Below are positions 17,544-27,270 of a DNA stretch of 64,000 nucleotides, piece by piece (the first letter of the stretch is position 1; the number at the start of each line of letters is the position of its first letter). A model generated the notes under the pieces. That model did not search any database. It had not been told where the DNA came from and worked only from the letters and a program-made list of their open reading frames with translations. A program made the position numbers and the translations under genes. The stretch spans positions 186,001 to 250,000 of the forward strand of contig NZ_PCQA01000006.1 of NCBI RefSeq assembly GCF_002979915.1. The letters run 5' to 3'. Origin of the DNA: Arthrobacter sp. MYb213 (GTDB lineage Bacteria > Actinomycetota > Actinomycetes > Actinomycetales > Micrococcaceae).

Positions 17544-18728
17544 CTAATTCCGCTTGGCTACTGAATTAGCTGATAAACGCTCACGTAACCGGCGCACCGC
17601 ACCGGTGAGACCGCCAGGCATGAAGAGCACCACCAACACAAACAGTGCGCCCAGGATAAACAGTGGTTCGGACAGTGGCACATGCAAGATGGCTGGCAGC
17701 GACTCGACGGCGCTGGAGTTCGCGAAGGCACTCAATCGCTGATCCAGTAGCGTGTACAGCACTCCACCAATCACCGCACCCCACTTCGACCCAACCCCGC
17801 CGAGTACCACCATCACCAACAAGGTGATCGTGAAGTCAGCAGAAACTTGCCGAGGCACGGTTCCGGACTGCAAGAGCACAAACACCATGCCCACCGCTGC
17901 GGCCAGTACACCGGCCACCACAAAGATCAACAGTTTCGCCCAATAAGGCTGCAATCCCAGCACCCGGACCCGCAACTCGTTCTCGCGTACGGCGGCCGCC
18001 ACATGCCCGGCACGTGAAGACTGCACCCAAGTAACCACCACAATCACTATCAACAAGGTCAGCAACGAGAGCCAATAAAGGTTGCGGGTATTGGCCACAC
18101 CAATCAAAAAGTCTGGAATACCCGCGGTATCGGGGCTCACCCCCTCCTCACCACCGGTAGCTCCGCCCGGGTTACGACGAACCAGCACGCTGCCGGCCTG
18201 GGCAAAAGCCAGGCTCACCATGGCAAAAGGAATACCCGTCACCCGCAACGCGACCATGCCGGTGAATGTGGAAAGCACCAACGCCACCACCAGGGTCAAC
18301 CCCATAGCCGGCAACAATGGCAAACCGAAGTTATTCAAAATAATCGCCAACCCATAGGACCCTGCACCAAAGTACAGCGCGTGCCCGAAGGACAATAGCC
18401 CGGCCACCCCAATGAGTAGGTGATAACTCAGCGCCGCGGCAGCCATCAACATGCACATCGCCAAAAGCTGCAAGGACCCCGGCTGATAAGTAGGGGTAGG
18501 CAAGATGCCTGGAATTGAGAGGTTCAGCAGCGGCAACGCCGCCATAAGCAGCAAGCCGGCCAGACCCAGCGTCCAGGCTTCAACCTTTGAACGCGGGTTT
18601 TTTGCCCCGCGTGCCGGTTGGACGCGAACCCGACGGGCTACCTTATCCACGGCAGTGACCGCAGAGGTGTTGTTGCGCTCGCCGGTAGATTCTTCCGAAG
18701 GCAAAGTATTCGTAGGTTCAGGGCTCAT
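17544..18728 (-). CDS. Branched-chain amino acid-type ABC transporter permease (LivM family)
   Basis: The 394-residue membrane protein has an unusually long hydrophilic N-terminus (about 50 residues) and then about ten hydrophobic helices. It shows LivM blocks ALSYHLLIGVAGLLSFGHALYFGAGSYG, GIPFAMVSLAFAQ and LLVMVVLGGVGSKWGAVIGG. It pairs with the LivH-type permease to form the channel of an importer for amino acids or small organic acids. Its start overlaps the LivH stop by four bases. Confidence 0.92.
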   Translation of the reverse strand: MSPEPTNTLPSEESTGERNNTSAVTAVDKVARRVRVQPARGAKNPRSKVEAWTLGLAGLLLMAALPLLNLSIPGILPTPTYQPGSLQLLAMCMLMAAAALSYHLLIGVAGLLSFGHALYFGAGSYGLAIILNNFGLPLLPAMGLTLVVALVLSTFTGMVALRVTGIPFAMVSLAFAQAGSVLVRRNPGGATGGEEGVSPDTAGIPDFLIGVANTRNLYWLSLLTLLIVIVVVTWVQSSRAGHVAAAVRENELRVRVLGLQPYWAKLLIFVVAGVLAAAVGMVFVLLQSGTVPRQVSADFTITLLVMVVLGGVGSKWGAVIGGVLYTLLDQRLSAFANSSAVESLPAILHVPLSEPLFILGALFVLVVLFMPGGLTGAVRRLRERLSANSVAKRN

Positions 18729-19597
18729 GCTGTCTTCCCCATCAATCCGGTGGGCTTGGTCAACAGGACGACCGCCAACAACACGATCACCACGAAGTCA
18801 CCCATGCCCCAGTAGAAGTTTGTAATCTGTTGCAGCACCCCGACCACCACGGAAGCTATGGCGGCTCCCGCCAATGAACCAAGCCCGCCGATCACGGTGA
18901 CGATAAACGCGAAGATCAGCAACGATCCGCCCAGAGCCGGGGACACATATCCGAAGTAGTGGCTTGCCAATACCCCGCCAATGCCGGCCGCGGCACCACC
19001 AATGGTGAACACCAAGGTGAAGGCCTTGCGTACATCGATGCCGAGCGCGGTCACCATAGAACGGTTCTCCACACCGGCGCGGATGATCATTCCGTAGCGG
19101 GTCTTCTTCAAAAACAGCACCACACCTAACAACACCAGCGCTGCCACGATAATGGTGACAAATCGGTCGTTGGGCACCTGGGCGCCAAGTACGTCGGTGG
19201 TTCGGGTGAACCACTCGGGTCCCTTGGTGTACTGCGAGTCGGTTCCCCACACACCTTCAAAGATTGCTACTGCCGCCAGCGACAAACCAACGGTCACCAG
19301 CACCTGTTCAATATGCCGGTTGTACAGCGGACGAATCAGCGCAAATTCGGTCAGGGCCGCAAATACTCCGCCGACCGCGGCGCCGATGACCAGCGTGATA
19401 ATAAAGGTCAACCAGGTACCCTCACCAATGCGTCGGGACATCTCCCAAGAAACAAAGGCTCCCAGCGTCAAGAAGGCACCATGGGCAAAGTTCAGCACGC
19501 CCATCAGTCCGTATATCAGTGACAGCCCGGAGGCCACCAAGAAGTACAGGGCTCCAAGCCCAACACCGGTAATCAAAAGGAGTATCAGGGTGCTCAT
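18725..19597 (-). CDS. Branched-chain amino acid-type ABC transporter permease (LivH family)
   Basis: The 290-residue inner-membrane protein has LivH blocks GLSLIYGLMGVLNFAHGAFLTLGAFVSW, GMIIRAGVENRSMVTALGID and FIVTVIGGLGSLAGAAIASVVVG. It forms a heterodimeric channel with the next gene's LivM-type product. Both ends overlap neighbouring genes by four bases, so the importer subunits are made in step. Confidence 0.92.
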   Translation of the reverse strand: MSTLILLLITGVGLGALYFLVASGLSLIYGLMGVLNFAHGAFLTLGAFVSWEMSRRIGEGTWLTFIITLVIGAAVGGVFAALTEFALIRPLYNRHIEQVLVTVGLSLAAVAIFEGVWGTDSQYTKGPEWFTRTTDVLGAQVPNDRFVTIIVAALVLLGVVLFLKKTRYGMIIRAGVENRSMVTALGIDVRKAFTLVFTIGGAAAGIGGVLASHYFGYVSPALGGSLLIFAFIVTVIGGLGSLAGAAIASVVVGVLQQITNFYWGMGDFVVIVLLAVVLLTKPTGLMGKTA

Positions 19598-20358
19598 AGC
19601 ATCCCTCCGCTAGTTGTGTCGGCGGATTGCTCCACCGCGCCTTCGCTTTGCACACCCAAGAACCGCTGGGTCAGTGCCTCATCATTGAGGAAATCGGTGG
19701 CAGATTCGGTACGGTGCACTACCTTTCCTCCGGAGAGGATGATCGCGCCAGCGGCCAGTTGGCGGACCACCGCGAGGTTCTGCTCCACCAGCAGGATCGG
19801 CACACTTTGAGCTGCCACGGCGAGCGCCTGCGCAACCTCCTGCACGATTTTTGGCGCCAGGCCCTTGGTTGGCTCATCGACCAACAGCAACTTGTTGTCG
19901 TTTAATAATGCACGGGCCAGCGACACCATCTGTTGCTGGCCGCCCGAGAGCGAACCGGCCGCCTGGTGCGCACGCTTGACCAGATCGGGGAAGAGCTCGT
20001 CAACTAATTGGCGGTTGGGGTGTTCGTCGCGTTCTGCAAGTTTCAGGTTTTCGGCCACGCTCAGCGCGGAGAATACCTCCCGGTCTTCGGGTACATAGCC
20101 CACACCCCGTTGGATGATCTTGTGCGTCGGAACCTTTTCGATTCGCTCTCCGGCCAACTCGATGGTTCCACCGGTACGCGTAATCAGGCCGATGATTGAC
20201 TTGATGGTGCTGGTCTTACCCACACCATTGCGGCCAAGCAGCGCGGTAATGCCGGTGGCAGGTACTTCAAAATCGACCCCGTCCACCACTTGGGAGCCAT
20301 CGATGGCGGCACGCAGACCCTGGACCCGGAGGATTGGTTCAATATTTTCCGGGATCAT
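19594..20358 (-). CDS. ABC transporter ATP-binding protein (LivF family)
   Basis: The 254-residue ATPase has Walker A GRNGVGKTS, the Q-loop region IIGLITRTGG, signature LSGGQQQMVSLARAL, Walker B LLLVDEPTKGLAP and a switch region ILLVEQNLAVV, which in LivF proteins carries Gln where others have His. It is one of two ATPases energising the LivH/M channel. Confidence 0.93.
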   Translation of the reverse strand: MIPENIEPILRVQGLRAAIDGSQVVDGVDFEVPATGITALLGRNGVGKTSTIKSIIGLITRTGGTIELAGERIEKVPTHKIIQRGVGYVPEDREVFSALSVAENLKLAERDEHPNRQLVDELFPDLVKRAHQAAGSLSGGQQQMVSLARALLNDNKLLLVDEPTKGLAPKIVQEVAQALAVAAQSVPILLVEQNLAVVRQLAAGAIILSGGKVVHRTESATDFLNDEALTQRFLGVQSEGAVEQSADTTSGGML

Positions 20359-21123
20359 CTAAGCTGCTCCCTGTCCGAGATAGGCACTTTGTACCGTCTC
20401 ATTAGCGATAATCGCATCCGGTTCATCGATGGCCAATAGGCTGCCGTTATGCATCACAGCAACTCGGTCGGCAAGCCCGAGCACCACGTCCATGTGGTGT
20501 TCGACCATCATCAGCGTGCGCCCTGATTCGCGGTGCATGCGGCGGATGATTTCCACCAGGCCGGGGACATCACCGGAGCCGACTCCCGCCATTGGTTCAT
20601 CAAGCAAGATCACCGCTGGGTCGGATGCGAGCAACATGGCAATCTCAACCTTGCGCTTATCACCGTGGGAAAGATCTGCAGCGCGGGCGTGCGCCTTAGC
20701 TTCGAGCCCCACTTGCCTGATGCAATCCTCGGCAATCTCGCCAGCTTTATCCCCGCTGCGCGGGAAGCTAAGCAAAGACAGCGACTTTCCGAGCTTGGAT
20801 TGGGCGGCCAACCGGATATTTTCGGTGACGTCCAATCCTGGGAATAGTGAAGAGGTTTGAAAGGTGCGCCCCAGCCCGGCGGCTGCACGAGCGTGAATCG
20901 GTAGCTTGTCCATGGTTCGTCCGGACATCGCGATGGTACCGCTGGTTGCCTTGAGCACCCCGGAGATGAGGTTGAACAAGGTGGTTTTTCCGGCGCCGTT
21001 GGGACCGATCACGCCGATCATTTCGCCGGGCTGCACGGTGAAGCTGACATCTTCAAGGATGCGAGCTCCACCGATCTGCAGTCCCACGCCTTGAAGTTCC
21101 AAGGCTGGTGTTGTCTTCTGCAT
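20359..21123 (-). CDS. ABC transporter ATP-binding protein (LivG family)
   Basis: The 254-residue ATPase has Walker A GPNGAGKTTLFNLISG, the LivG-specific AGLGRTFQTSSLFPGLDVTENI block, signature LSHGDKRKVEIAMLLASDP, Walker B VILLDEPMAGV and switch His in MMVEHHMDVV. The ATG at 21123 has AAAGG upstream. It directly abuts the LivF gene. Confidence 0.93.
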   Translation of the reverse strand: MQKTTPALELQGVGLQIGGARILEDVSFTVQPGEMIGVIGPNGAGKTTLFNLISGVLKATSGTIAMSGRTMDKLPIHARAAAGLGRTFQTSSLFPGLDVTENIRLAAQSKLGKSLSLLSFPRSGDKAGEIAEDCIRQVGLEAKAHARAADLSHGDKRKVEIAMLLASDPAVILLDEPMAGVGSGDVPGLVEIIRRMHRESGRTLMMVEHHMDVVLGLADRVAVMHNGSLLAIDEPDAIIANETVQSAYLGQGAA

Positions 21124-21166
21124 GGGGGTTTACCTTTGTGAGTTTCTGGTGCGTGAGGCGAGAAGA

Positions 21167-22366
21167 TTAGTTAACAACCTCTGGAGGTGCGACTTCTTCG
21201 CCCGGCACGGTCTCCACAAGTTCTGGAATCCACTTCTCGCCGTCCTTGGACAAGGACACCTGGTACATGTTCTGGATCAGTGCGTGATCCGAGGCGCGTA
21301 CGGTTGTTTCTCCCTTAGGACCTTCAAAACTCCAGCCTTCGAGCGAGGTGACCATTTTTTCGACGTCGTCCCCACCCTCGGAGACCGCCTGGGCAATCAT
21401 TTGTCCGGCGACAAATCCATCAGGAGAGAACAGATCAACTTCCTTGCCTGCTTCTTCAATGGAAGAGATCATAGACTTTTCAACCTCGGTGCCGGCAGCA
21501 CCCGGGAAGTAATGGTTGAGGAAGGAGATCTTTTCCCCGGCGTCACCGAAAGCACCGTAGGTAGCCACGTCGCCCAAACCGGTGACGATTGGCGCAACGT
21601 CGAAGGCCCCTTGCTGATCAAGTGCCTGCCACATGGAACCGGAGGTTGCCCCAGCCCAGGCTGCGAAGACCAGGTCTGGTTTAGCATCTACCAGCTGGCG
21701 TGCGAAGGGGGTGAACTCGGTGACATCCTCGGGCACGAGGATGGAGCTGACCTTGGCGCCCTCCATGCCAAGGATCGCGTCAACGGCGGCCAAATTGCCT
21801 TGCCCAAACGCGTTGTCCTGAGCAAAAACCGTGACCTTCTTGTCCTTCAGATCATCAACGAAGGTACCTGCGGTAGCCACATCCTGCATGGACTGGCGCC
21901 CCGAGCGGAAGGTGTATTTGTTCGCACCGGTGACGGCATCAGTTGCTGCGGGACCGGAAATGTAAAGCACCTTGTTCTGCGCTGCCTGCTCCACAAGCTT
22001 CAGCGCGATACCAGATGAGGCGGTACCGGCGAGGATCTTATAGTCCTTGCCGATCAGCTCTTTGGCGACGGTCACTGCCTTATCCGGATCTCCGCCATCA
22101 TCGTGATAGGTGATGTTCAGTTCGGTATCGCCGACCTTGTTGGTGCCGTCGGTAGCGTAGTCGAGGCCTGCTTGTAGCCCTTCGTAGTAAGCATCCCCGT
22201 AAGCGGCCAGAGGGCCGGTCTTCGAGTAAACAATGCCAACGTTGACAGTCTTCGCGCCGTCGCCGCCTTCTGTGCTGGTTCCGGTCTCGGCGGTGGGTGC
22301 GCAGGCGGTTAATGCCAACCCGGCGCTAAGTGTCAGTGCCGTTACGACCTTGCTGCTTCGCTTCAC
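21167..22366 (-). CDS. ABC transporter substrate-binding lipoprotein (LivK/Leu-Ile-Val type)
   Basis: The 399-residue secreted lipoprotein has signal peptide MKRSSKVVTALTLSAGLALTAC, with Cys 22 as the lipidated residue. A type I periplasmic-binding fold follows (VNVGIVYSKTGPLAAYGDAYYEGLQAGLDYA). The GTG at 22366 has GGAAAGG upstream. It is first in the operon and sets specificity. Family ligands range from branched amino acids to amides and aromatic or hydroxy acids. The catabolic genes behind it argue for an organic acid rather than leucine. Confidence 0.9.
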   Translation of the reverse strand: MKRSSKVVTALTLSAGLALTACAPTAETGTSTEGGDGAKTVNVGIVYSKTGPLAAYGDAYYEGLQAGLDYATDGTNKVGDTELNITYHDDGGDPDKAVTVAKELIGKDYKILAGTASSGIALKLVEQAAQNKVLYISGPAATDAVTGANKYTFRSGRQSMQDVATAGTFVDDLKDKKVTVFAQDNAFGQGNLAAVDAILGMEGAKVSSILVPEDVTEFTPFARQLVDAKPDLVFAAWAGATSGSMWQALDQQGAFDVAPIVTGLGDVATYGAFGDAGEKISFLNHYFPGAAGTEVEKSMISSIEEAGKEVDLFSPDGFVAGQMIAQAVSEGGDDVEKMVTSLEGWSFEGPKGETTVRASDHALIQNMYQVSLSKDGEKWIPELVETVPGEEVAPPEVVN

Positions 22367-22444
22367 GTGTCTAGCCTTTCCTCGCGGGGCGTCCCATGCT
22401 TGGAACAGGTCCCGAAGTGAAATTGTGCGGAGTGTGATTCCCCA

Positions 22445-22466
22445 AACCTGAAAGGTGATTCAGGTT
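22445..22466. promoter_or_regulatory. Inverted repeat upstream of the transport operon, putative TetR operator
   Basis: AACCTGAA (22445-22452) and TTCAGGTT (22459-22466) form a perfect 8-6-8 inverted repeat about 80 bp before the first gene's GTG. TetR proteins bind repeats of this size, and a TetR gene lies in this operon. The rest of the gap to the DapA-like gene at 22744 (22467-22743) holds nothing else I can support. Confidence 0.45.
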
Positions 22467-22743
22467 ACACATTAAAGCTATGGTGACCATTCAGGGCAGT
22501 CAATGGATTTTGCGCACAGAATACTTGAAAGCTCGTGCATTTTCGCAAAGCCATCGTGCGCTCTTGGCCCCTCCAGGGCCGAAGCAGGCCGTTTTAAGCC
22601 GCCCAAGTCAGAGATTTTGGGCCTGCAGAACACCATTATGGTCGCCTCGATGCCCTTGGTAGAGCACCGTGCTAACGTACGAATTGGCGCGCTCGAAACG
22701 CGTTCTGTTCTCCATCGACTCGGCAACCGCGAAAGACTCGATC

Positions 22744-23634
22744 ATGTTTACCGGCCTCAGCGCATTCCCACTTACCCCGCTGGTCAACGACCAATTAGAT
22801 GAACCCGCTTTCTGCGCTCTCATCGAACGCCTGCACCACGCAAGGGTAGATTCCATTACCGCGCTTGGCTCCACCGGTTCCTACGCTTATCTCTCAGCGC
22901 AAGAACGCGCCCGGGTTGCTCAGCTAGCGGTTGAGCATGCCGGGGACACACCGGTCTTTGTCGGAGTTGGTGCGCTGCGCACCTCACAGGTTCTAGCCCA
23001 TGCCACGGCCGCACAACGCGCTGGAGCCTCAGGACTACTGCTAGCACCCATGAGCTATCAGCCGCTGACCGAGGCAGATGTCTTCGAGCTGTTTCGCACG
23101 CTTACCGAACACAGCGACCTGCCGGTGATCGTCTATGACAATCCCGGGACCACGCATTTCTCTTTTAGCCTCGACCTCTACCGGCGCCTGGCCGAGCTAC
23201 CCGGTATTGCCTCAATCAAAATTCCGGCAGTTCCACCCGAAGCGACGAAAGCCCAGGAACACGTAGCTCAAATTCGCGAAGTCATTCCCGAACATGTGAG
23301 CATCGGGGTATCCGGTGACGCGTCGGCTGCCCAAGGCTTATCCGCAGGCTGCGACGCGTGGTATTCGGTTATCGGTGGCACCTTGCCCGAACTGGCATTA
23401 CGGATCACCCGCGCAGCCCAAGCAGAAAACTCTACCGAGGCACTGGCCGAATCGGCACGACTAACCCCACTCTGGGAGCTATTTACCGAGTGTGGCGGAA
23501 GCCTGCGCGTAGTCGCAGCCATCGCCGAACAGCTGGGCCTGGCTCAGCGATCGTGCCTTCCACTGCCGATTTTAGGACTGGATAATAGCGACCGGGCACG
23601 CGTAGGCGCATGCCTGGCGCAACTAGGCCTCTAG
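22744..23634 (+). CDS. DapA-family aldolase/dehydratase (dihydrodipicolinate synthase-like)
   Basis: The 296-residue TIM-barrel protein has a serine-rich loop LGSTGSYAYLS, the catalytic Tyr in VIVYDNPGTTHFS and the Schiff-base Lys in GIASIKIPA. The family covers lysine biosynthesis DapA, N-acetylneuraminate lyase and keto-sugar-acid dehydratases. It stands alone rather than with dapB, and its loops differ from DapA, so a catabolic aldolase is as likely. The ATG at 22744 starts the conserved FTGLSAFPLTPL segment; the 25 earlier open codons look non-coding. Confidence 0.82.
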   Translation: MFTGLSAFPLTPLVNDQLDEPAFCALIERLHHARVDSITALGSTGSYAYLSAQERARVAQLAVEHAGDTPVFVGVGALRTSQVLAHATAAQRAGASGLLLAPMSYQPLTEADVFELFRTLTEHSDLPVIVYDNPGTTHFSFSLDLYRRLAELPGIASIKIPAVPPEATKAQEHVAQIREVIPEHVSIGVSGDASAAQGLSAGCDAWYSVIGGTLPELALRITRAAQAENSTEALAESARLTPLWELFTECGGSLRVVAAIAEQLGLAQRSCLPLPILGLDNSDRARVGACLAQLGL

Positions 23635-23646
23635 ATTTGCCAGCGC

Positions 23647-24783
23647 TTAGGACTCGATCAGTCCGCGCCCCACGATCAACTGCATGATCTCGTTGGTACC
23701 TTCCAGAATCTGATGTACTCGCAGATCACGAACGATCTTTTCTAGCCCATATTCGCTGAGGTATCCGTATCCACCATGTAGTTGGATCGCGGTGTTGGCA
23801 GCGTTAAAACCTGCGTCGGTGGCCACTCGTTTGGCCATCGCGCAAAGTCGTACGGCGTCTGGAGCCTTCGCATCCAGGGCCGCAGCGGCCCTGCGCAACA
23901 GGCTGCGCGCGGCTTCTAATTCCATATCCATGTCGGCAAGTTTGAACACCAAAGCTTCTTGTCTGGTCAGCGGACCACCAAAAGCTTCGCGTTCTTTAAG
24001 GTACGCCACCGACTTTTCCAGAGCGAGCTGCCCGCCACCGATGGAGCAAGCACCGATATTCAACCGACCACCGTTGAGGCCACTCATTGCAATCGAGAAA
24101 CCCTGCCCTTCGGCGCCCAAGAGGTTGCTTGCAGGGATACGCACATCCTGCATGAAGACCTGCCGTGTGGGTTGGGCATTCCAGCCCATCTTCTTTTCCT
24201 TTGGGCCAAATGATAGCCCTGGAGTATCTGCGGGAACGAGGAATGCGCTGATCCCTTTCGCACCGGTATTGGCGGTCCGTGCCATCACTAGATACAGCGC
24301 GGAAGAGCCAGCCCCGGAAATGAACTGTTTGGCGCCATTGAGGACGTATTCATCTCCGTCCAAGACTGCACTGGTACTTAGCGCCGCTGCGTCCGAGCCG
24401 ACACCTGGTTCGGTCAAGCAATAAGATCCAAGATCCGACATGGCTGCCATCATCGGGATCCAAGTGGAACGCTGTTCGTTGGTTCCATAACTATCGATCA
24501 TCCACACCACCATGTTATGGATGGAAATGTAGGCGGCGATGGTAGGGCAGGCTTTCGATAATTCTTCGAAAATCAAGACAGCGTCGCTACGTGTGAGTCC
24601 GGAACCACCATGCTCTTCGCTGACGTAGATGCCACCGACGCCTAGTTCGCCAGCCTCGGCCAACACATCAACGGGGAAATGTTCCTTCTCATCCCATTCC
24701 AAAGCATGAGGGGCAATTTTCTCTGCGGCAAAATCTCGAACCGCTTCAACCAGCTCACGTTGTTCCTCGTTGAGCTCAAACAT
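23647..24783 (-). CDS. Acyl-CoA dehydrogenase (isobutyryl/short-branched-chain type)
   Basis: The 378-residue flavoenzyme shows CLTEPGVGSDAAAL, GAKQFISGAGSSALYLVMART, the FAD/ETF region GGRLNIGACSIGGGQLALEKSVAYLKEREAFGG and a C-terminal QLHGGYGYLSEYGLEKIVRDLRVHQILEGTNEIMQLIVGR. The EGTNE Glu is at the usual catalytic-base position. It would introduce a 2,3 double bond into a short acyl-CoA; the pattern resembles isobutyryl-CoA dehydrogenases. The ATG at 24783 follows AGGAAGGG. Confidence 0.92.
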   Translation of the reverse strand: MFELNEEQRELVEAVRDFAAEKIAPHALEWDEKEHFPVDVLAEAGELGVGGIYVSEEHGGSGLTRSDAVLIFEELSKACPTIAAYISIHNMVVWMIDSYGTNEQRSTWIPMMAAMSDLGSYCLTEPGVGSDAAALSTSAVLDGDEYVLNGAKQFISGAGSSALYLVMARTANTGAKGISAFLVPADTPGLSFGPKEKKMGWNAQPTRQVFMQDVRIPASNLLGAEGQGFSIAMSGLNGGRLNIGACSIGGGQLALEKSVAYLKEREAFGGPLTRQEALVFKLADMDMELEAARSLLRRAAAALDAKAPDAVRLCAMAKRVATDAGFNAANTAIQLHGGYGYLSEYGLEKIVRDLRVHQILEGTNEIMQLIVGRGLIES

Positions 24784-24924
24784 GACAAACCCTTCCTGAC
24801 CACCACTCGTTGTGATCCACACTACATCGATTGTGTTGTCATTAAATCCGCAGGACAACTAAGGATCAATGAAACTCGGTCTCACCTAAACACTTCGTGC
24901 AGCTTGGGCAATGAGTTCCCCCGG

Positions 24925-24948
24925 CTGCGCCTGCGCCTGCGCCTGCGC
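24925..24948. repeat. Hexanucleotide microsatellite (CTGCGC)x4
   Basis: Four perfect copies of CTGCGC lie in the divergent intergenic region between the acyl-CoA dehydrogenase and NUDIX genes. The copy number is low, so slippage is possible but not shown. Confidence 0.8.
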
Positions 24949-24994
24949 GTCATAGTGCTCCCTGCTCCAGAACATCTCGGCCATACTAGGAATC

Positions 24995-25684
24995 ATGGAC
25001 CCCAGCTCAACTGCACCGACAAACCAGCCAGTGATACCCCGACGTGCCGCCAGCGTCCTGATGATTCGGGAAGGCGCTCAGGGGTTAGAAGTTTTCATCC
25101 AGCATCGCGTGTCCACGATGGACTTCGCCGCCGGAATGGTTGTTTACCCTGGCGGTCGGGTTGATGCCCAAGACGTGGCCGAGGCTCAATCGGAGGCAAT
25201 TCCGCATGCGTTAGCCGTGGAGCACGCAGAGTTGTGGAAAGACTCATCGATCTGGGAGAAGGACGAACAACAAGCTGTGCTGGACGCCGGAACCTTACTG
25301 GCAGCTGCGCGACGTGAAATCTTTGAAGAAACCGGCGCACAATTAGATGTCACTCAGCTGCGCCCGTGGGCCAACTGGATTACTCCCCCAGATAATTCCA
25401 AACGCTTCGACACCTTTTTCTACGTAGCCCAGGTTCAGCCAGGCCAAGAACCGACGCACCAGACCACAGAGGCTGACAATTCGGAATGGATCAGGCCAGC
25501 AGAGCTATTTGCCCGGTTCGAGCGTGGCGAAGTGGGACTCATGCGCCCAACCCGAACCACATTGGAAGACCTTGCGGCGTTGGGCACCGTGGCAGCCGCG
25601 ATGAGCGTAGCAACGCCTATCGTGACGGTTCGTCCTCAGCGCATGCCGCCGGCAACGGATTCTAAGAAGGAAATGACCAGCTAA
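24995..25684 (+). CDS. NUDIX hydrolase
   Basis: The 229-residue protein has a NUDIX box ending in AAARREIFEETGAQL, preceded by an early glycine-rich VVYPGGRVDAQD. A Ser/Pro-rich tail follows. The long insert between PGGR and the REIFEETG helix resembles the CoA-diphosphatase-like NUDT7/NUDT19 subgroup, which would suit its acyl-CoA-metabolising neighbour, but the substrate cannot be assigned. The ATG at 24995 has TAGGA upstream. Confidence 0.87.
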   Translation: MDPSSTAPTNQPVIPRRAASVLMIREGAQGLEVFIQHRVSTMDFAAGMVVYPGGRVDAQDVAEAQSEAIPHALAVEHAELWKDSSIWEKDEQQAVLDAGTLLAAARREIFEETGAQLDVTQLRPWANWITPPDNSKRFDTFFYVAQVQPGQEPTHQTTEADNSEWIRPAELFARFERGEVGLMRPTRTTLEDLAALGTVAAAMSVATPIVTVRPQRMPPATDSKKEMTS

Positions 25685-25711
25685 TCGCAGACGCCGGTTG
25701 GCTCAACAACG

Positions 25712-25748
25712 AACAACCCCGAAATGCTTTGCGCATTTCGGGGTTGTT
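25712..25748. terminator. Bidirectional terminator hairpin
   Basis: A perfect 16-bp stem (25712-25727 with 25733-25748) with a short loop lies between the convergent NUDIX and aldehyde dehydrogenase genes. One strand ends in GGGGTTGTTT. Confidence 0.88.
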
Positions 25749-25776
25749 TATGTGCTCTAAGAACTCTTACCGCGGG

Positions 25777-27270
25777 CTAAAACGGGTACTGCTTATCGGT
25801 GGTTTGCACACCGATCCAATGGTCGGTGGTGAATTCCTCGATGGCCCATTCGCCGTTGAAGCGGCCCAGTCCGGAGTTCTTTTCTCCACCGAACATCACA
25901 TGTGGTTCATCGTTGACGGTGATGTCATTAATATGGGTCATCCCTGCCTTGATTCCCCGGGCAAAGCGCACACCCTTCTCAATGTCGGTGGTGAAGACCG
26001 CGCTGGATAATCCGAACTCGGTATCGTTAGCTAACGCAAGCGCGTGCTCCTCGTTATCGGCCTTAACGATGCCAACTACCGGACCGAAGATCTCTTCACG
26101 GAACAACTCCATCTCGCTGGTGACATCGGCAAACACATGAGGCGGAATCACCCGGCCAACAATCTCTCCAGCCACTACCTCGCGGGCGCCTTCACTTCGC
26201 GCTTGTTCGATCTTGCCGCGCACGCTGGCCACCTGCGAGTCGTTGATGATTGGTCCGACAACGTTTTCCGGGTTGGCCACATCGCCATATTTGATGGTGG
26301 CCACGTGGGCCGCGAACTGCTCGACAAATTGGTCGTACACCGGAGCTTCGACAATAATTCGGTTAATCGCCATGCAGATCTGACCCTGGTGCAAGAACTT
26401 ACCCATCGCCGCGGCGCGAACCGCTTGCTCCATATTTGCGTCGGCAAGCACCACGAACGGCGCGTTTCCGCCTAGCTCCAGCGCCACCCGCTTCATATGT
26501 TTGCCCGAGACGGCAAGTTTTCCCACATTCTGCCCCACCGGGGTGGACCCGGTGAAGGAAATGAAGGACGGAGCCTTATGAGCTACGAAGTGATCACCAA
26601 TCTCGGCGCCCGAACCAATGACCACGCTGAAAACACCGGCAGGTATTCCAGCAGCTTCAAAGGCCTTAGCCAATACCAGCGCACCGACCAGAGGTGTGTC
26701 ACTGGCTGGCTTGAGCACCACCGCATTGCCTAACGCTAAGGCGGGAGCTACCGAACGCTGGGAGAGCAACATCGGGAAGTTCCACGGGCTAATCACCCCG
26801 ACTACGCCTACCGGTTCGCGGTACACCCTGTTTTCCTTGCCGGCACTGTTGGAAGGCAGGATTTGGCCGTGCACGCGCGTTGGGTAGGTTCCGGCTTCAC
26901 GGGTTGCGGCGATAGTTCCAGAAACTTCCACATTGGCCTTGAGTACCGAGGAACCAGACTCAGCCACAAGTAGCTCAACGAGGCCATCATAATTAGCTTG
27001 CAGGTAGTCAGCGGCCTTGTTCAGCACGGCTGCGCGTTTGGCAGGAATGAGCGCCGCCCAGCCGCGTTGTGCTTCGGCGGCCTTCTCATAGGCTTCGTCG
27101 ACGTCGTCGGTGGACGCCTGACTAATTTCAGCAAGTACCGAATCGTCAAATGGATTGCGGGTGACCAGCGTTGCGGCGCTACGTCCTTCGCGCCATTGCC
27201 CGGCAATAAAAAGCTGTGCCGGTAGTTGATCTAGGAACGCCGGTCGGTTGGATACTACTTGATCGGTCAT
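25777..27270 (-). CDS. Aldehyde dehydrogenase family protein (benzaldehyde/vanillin dehydrogenase-like)
   Basis: The 497-residue NAD(P)+-dependent enzyme has [20 protein letters not shown], the cofactor loop [13 protein letters not shown], catalytic Glu in [11 protein letters not shown] and catalytic Cys in [14 protein letters not shown]. It ends with the [21 protein letters not shown] block. The MAINRI context and overall pattern fit the aromatic-aldehyde branch, oxidising benzaldehyde- or vanillin-type substrates to acids. No ring-cleavage genes are adjacent, so the specificity is inferred. It stops against a strong hairpin. Confidence 0.88.
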   Translation of the reverse strand: MTDQVVSNRPAFLDQLPAQLFIAGQWREGRSAATLVTRNPFDDSVLAEISQASTDDVDEAYEKAAEAQRGWAALIPAKRAAVLNKAADYLQANYDGLVELLVAESGSSVLKANVEVSGTIAATREAGTYPTRVHGQILPSNSAGKENRVYREPVGVVGVISPWNFPMLLSQRSVAPALALGNAVVLKPASDTPLVGALVLAKAFEAAGIPAGVFSVVIGSGAEIGDHFVAHKAPSFISFTGSTPVGQNVGKLAVSGKHMKRVALELGGNAPFVVLADANMEQAVRAAAMGKFLHQGQICMAINRIIVEAPVYDQFVEQFAAHVATIKYGDVANPENVVGPIINDSQVASVRGKIEQARSEGAREVVAGEIVGRVIPPHVFADVTSEMELFREEIFGPVVGIVKADNEEHALALANDTEFGLSSAVFTTDIEKGVRFARGIKAGMTHINDITVNDEPHVMFGGEKNSGLGRFNGEWAIEEFTTDHWIGVQTTDKQYPF

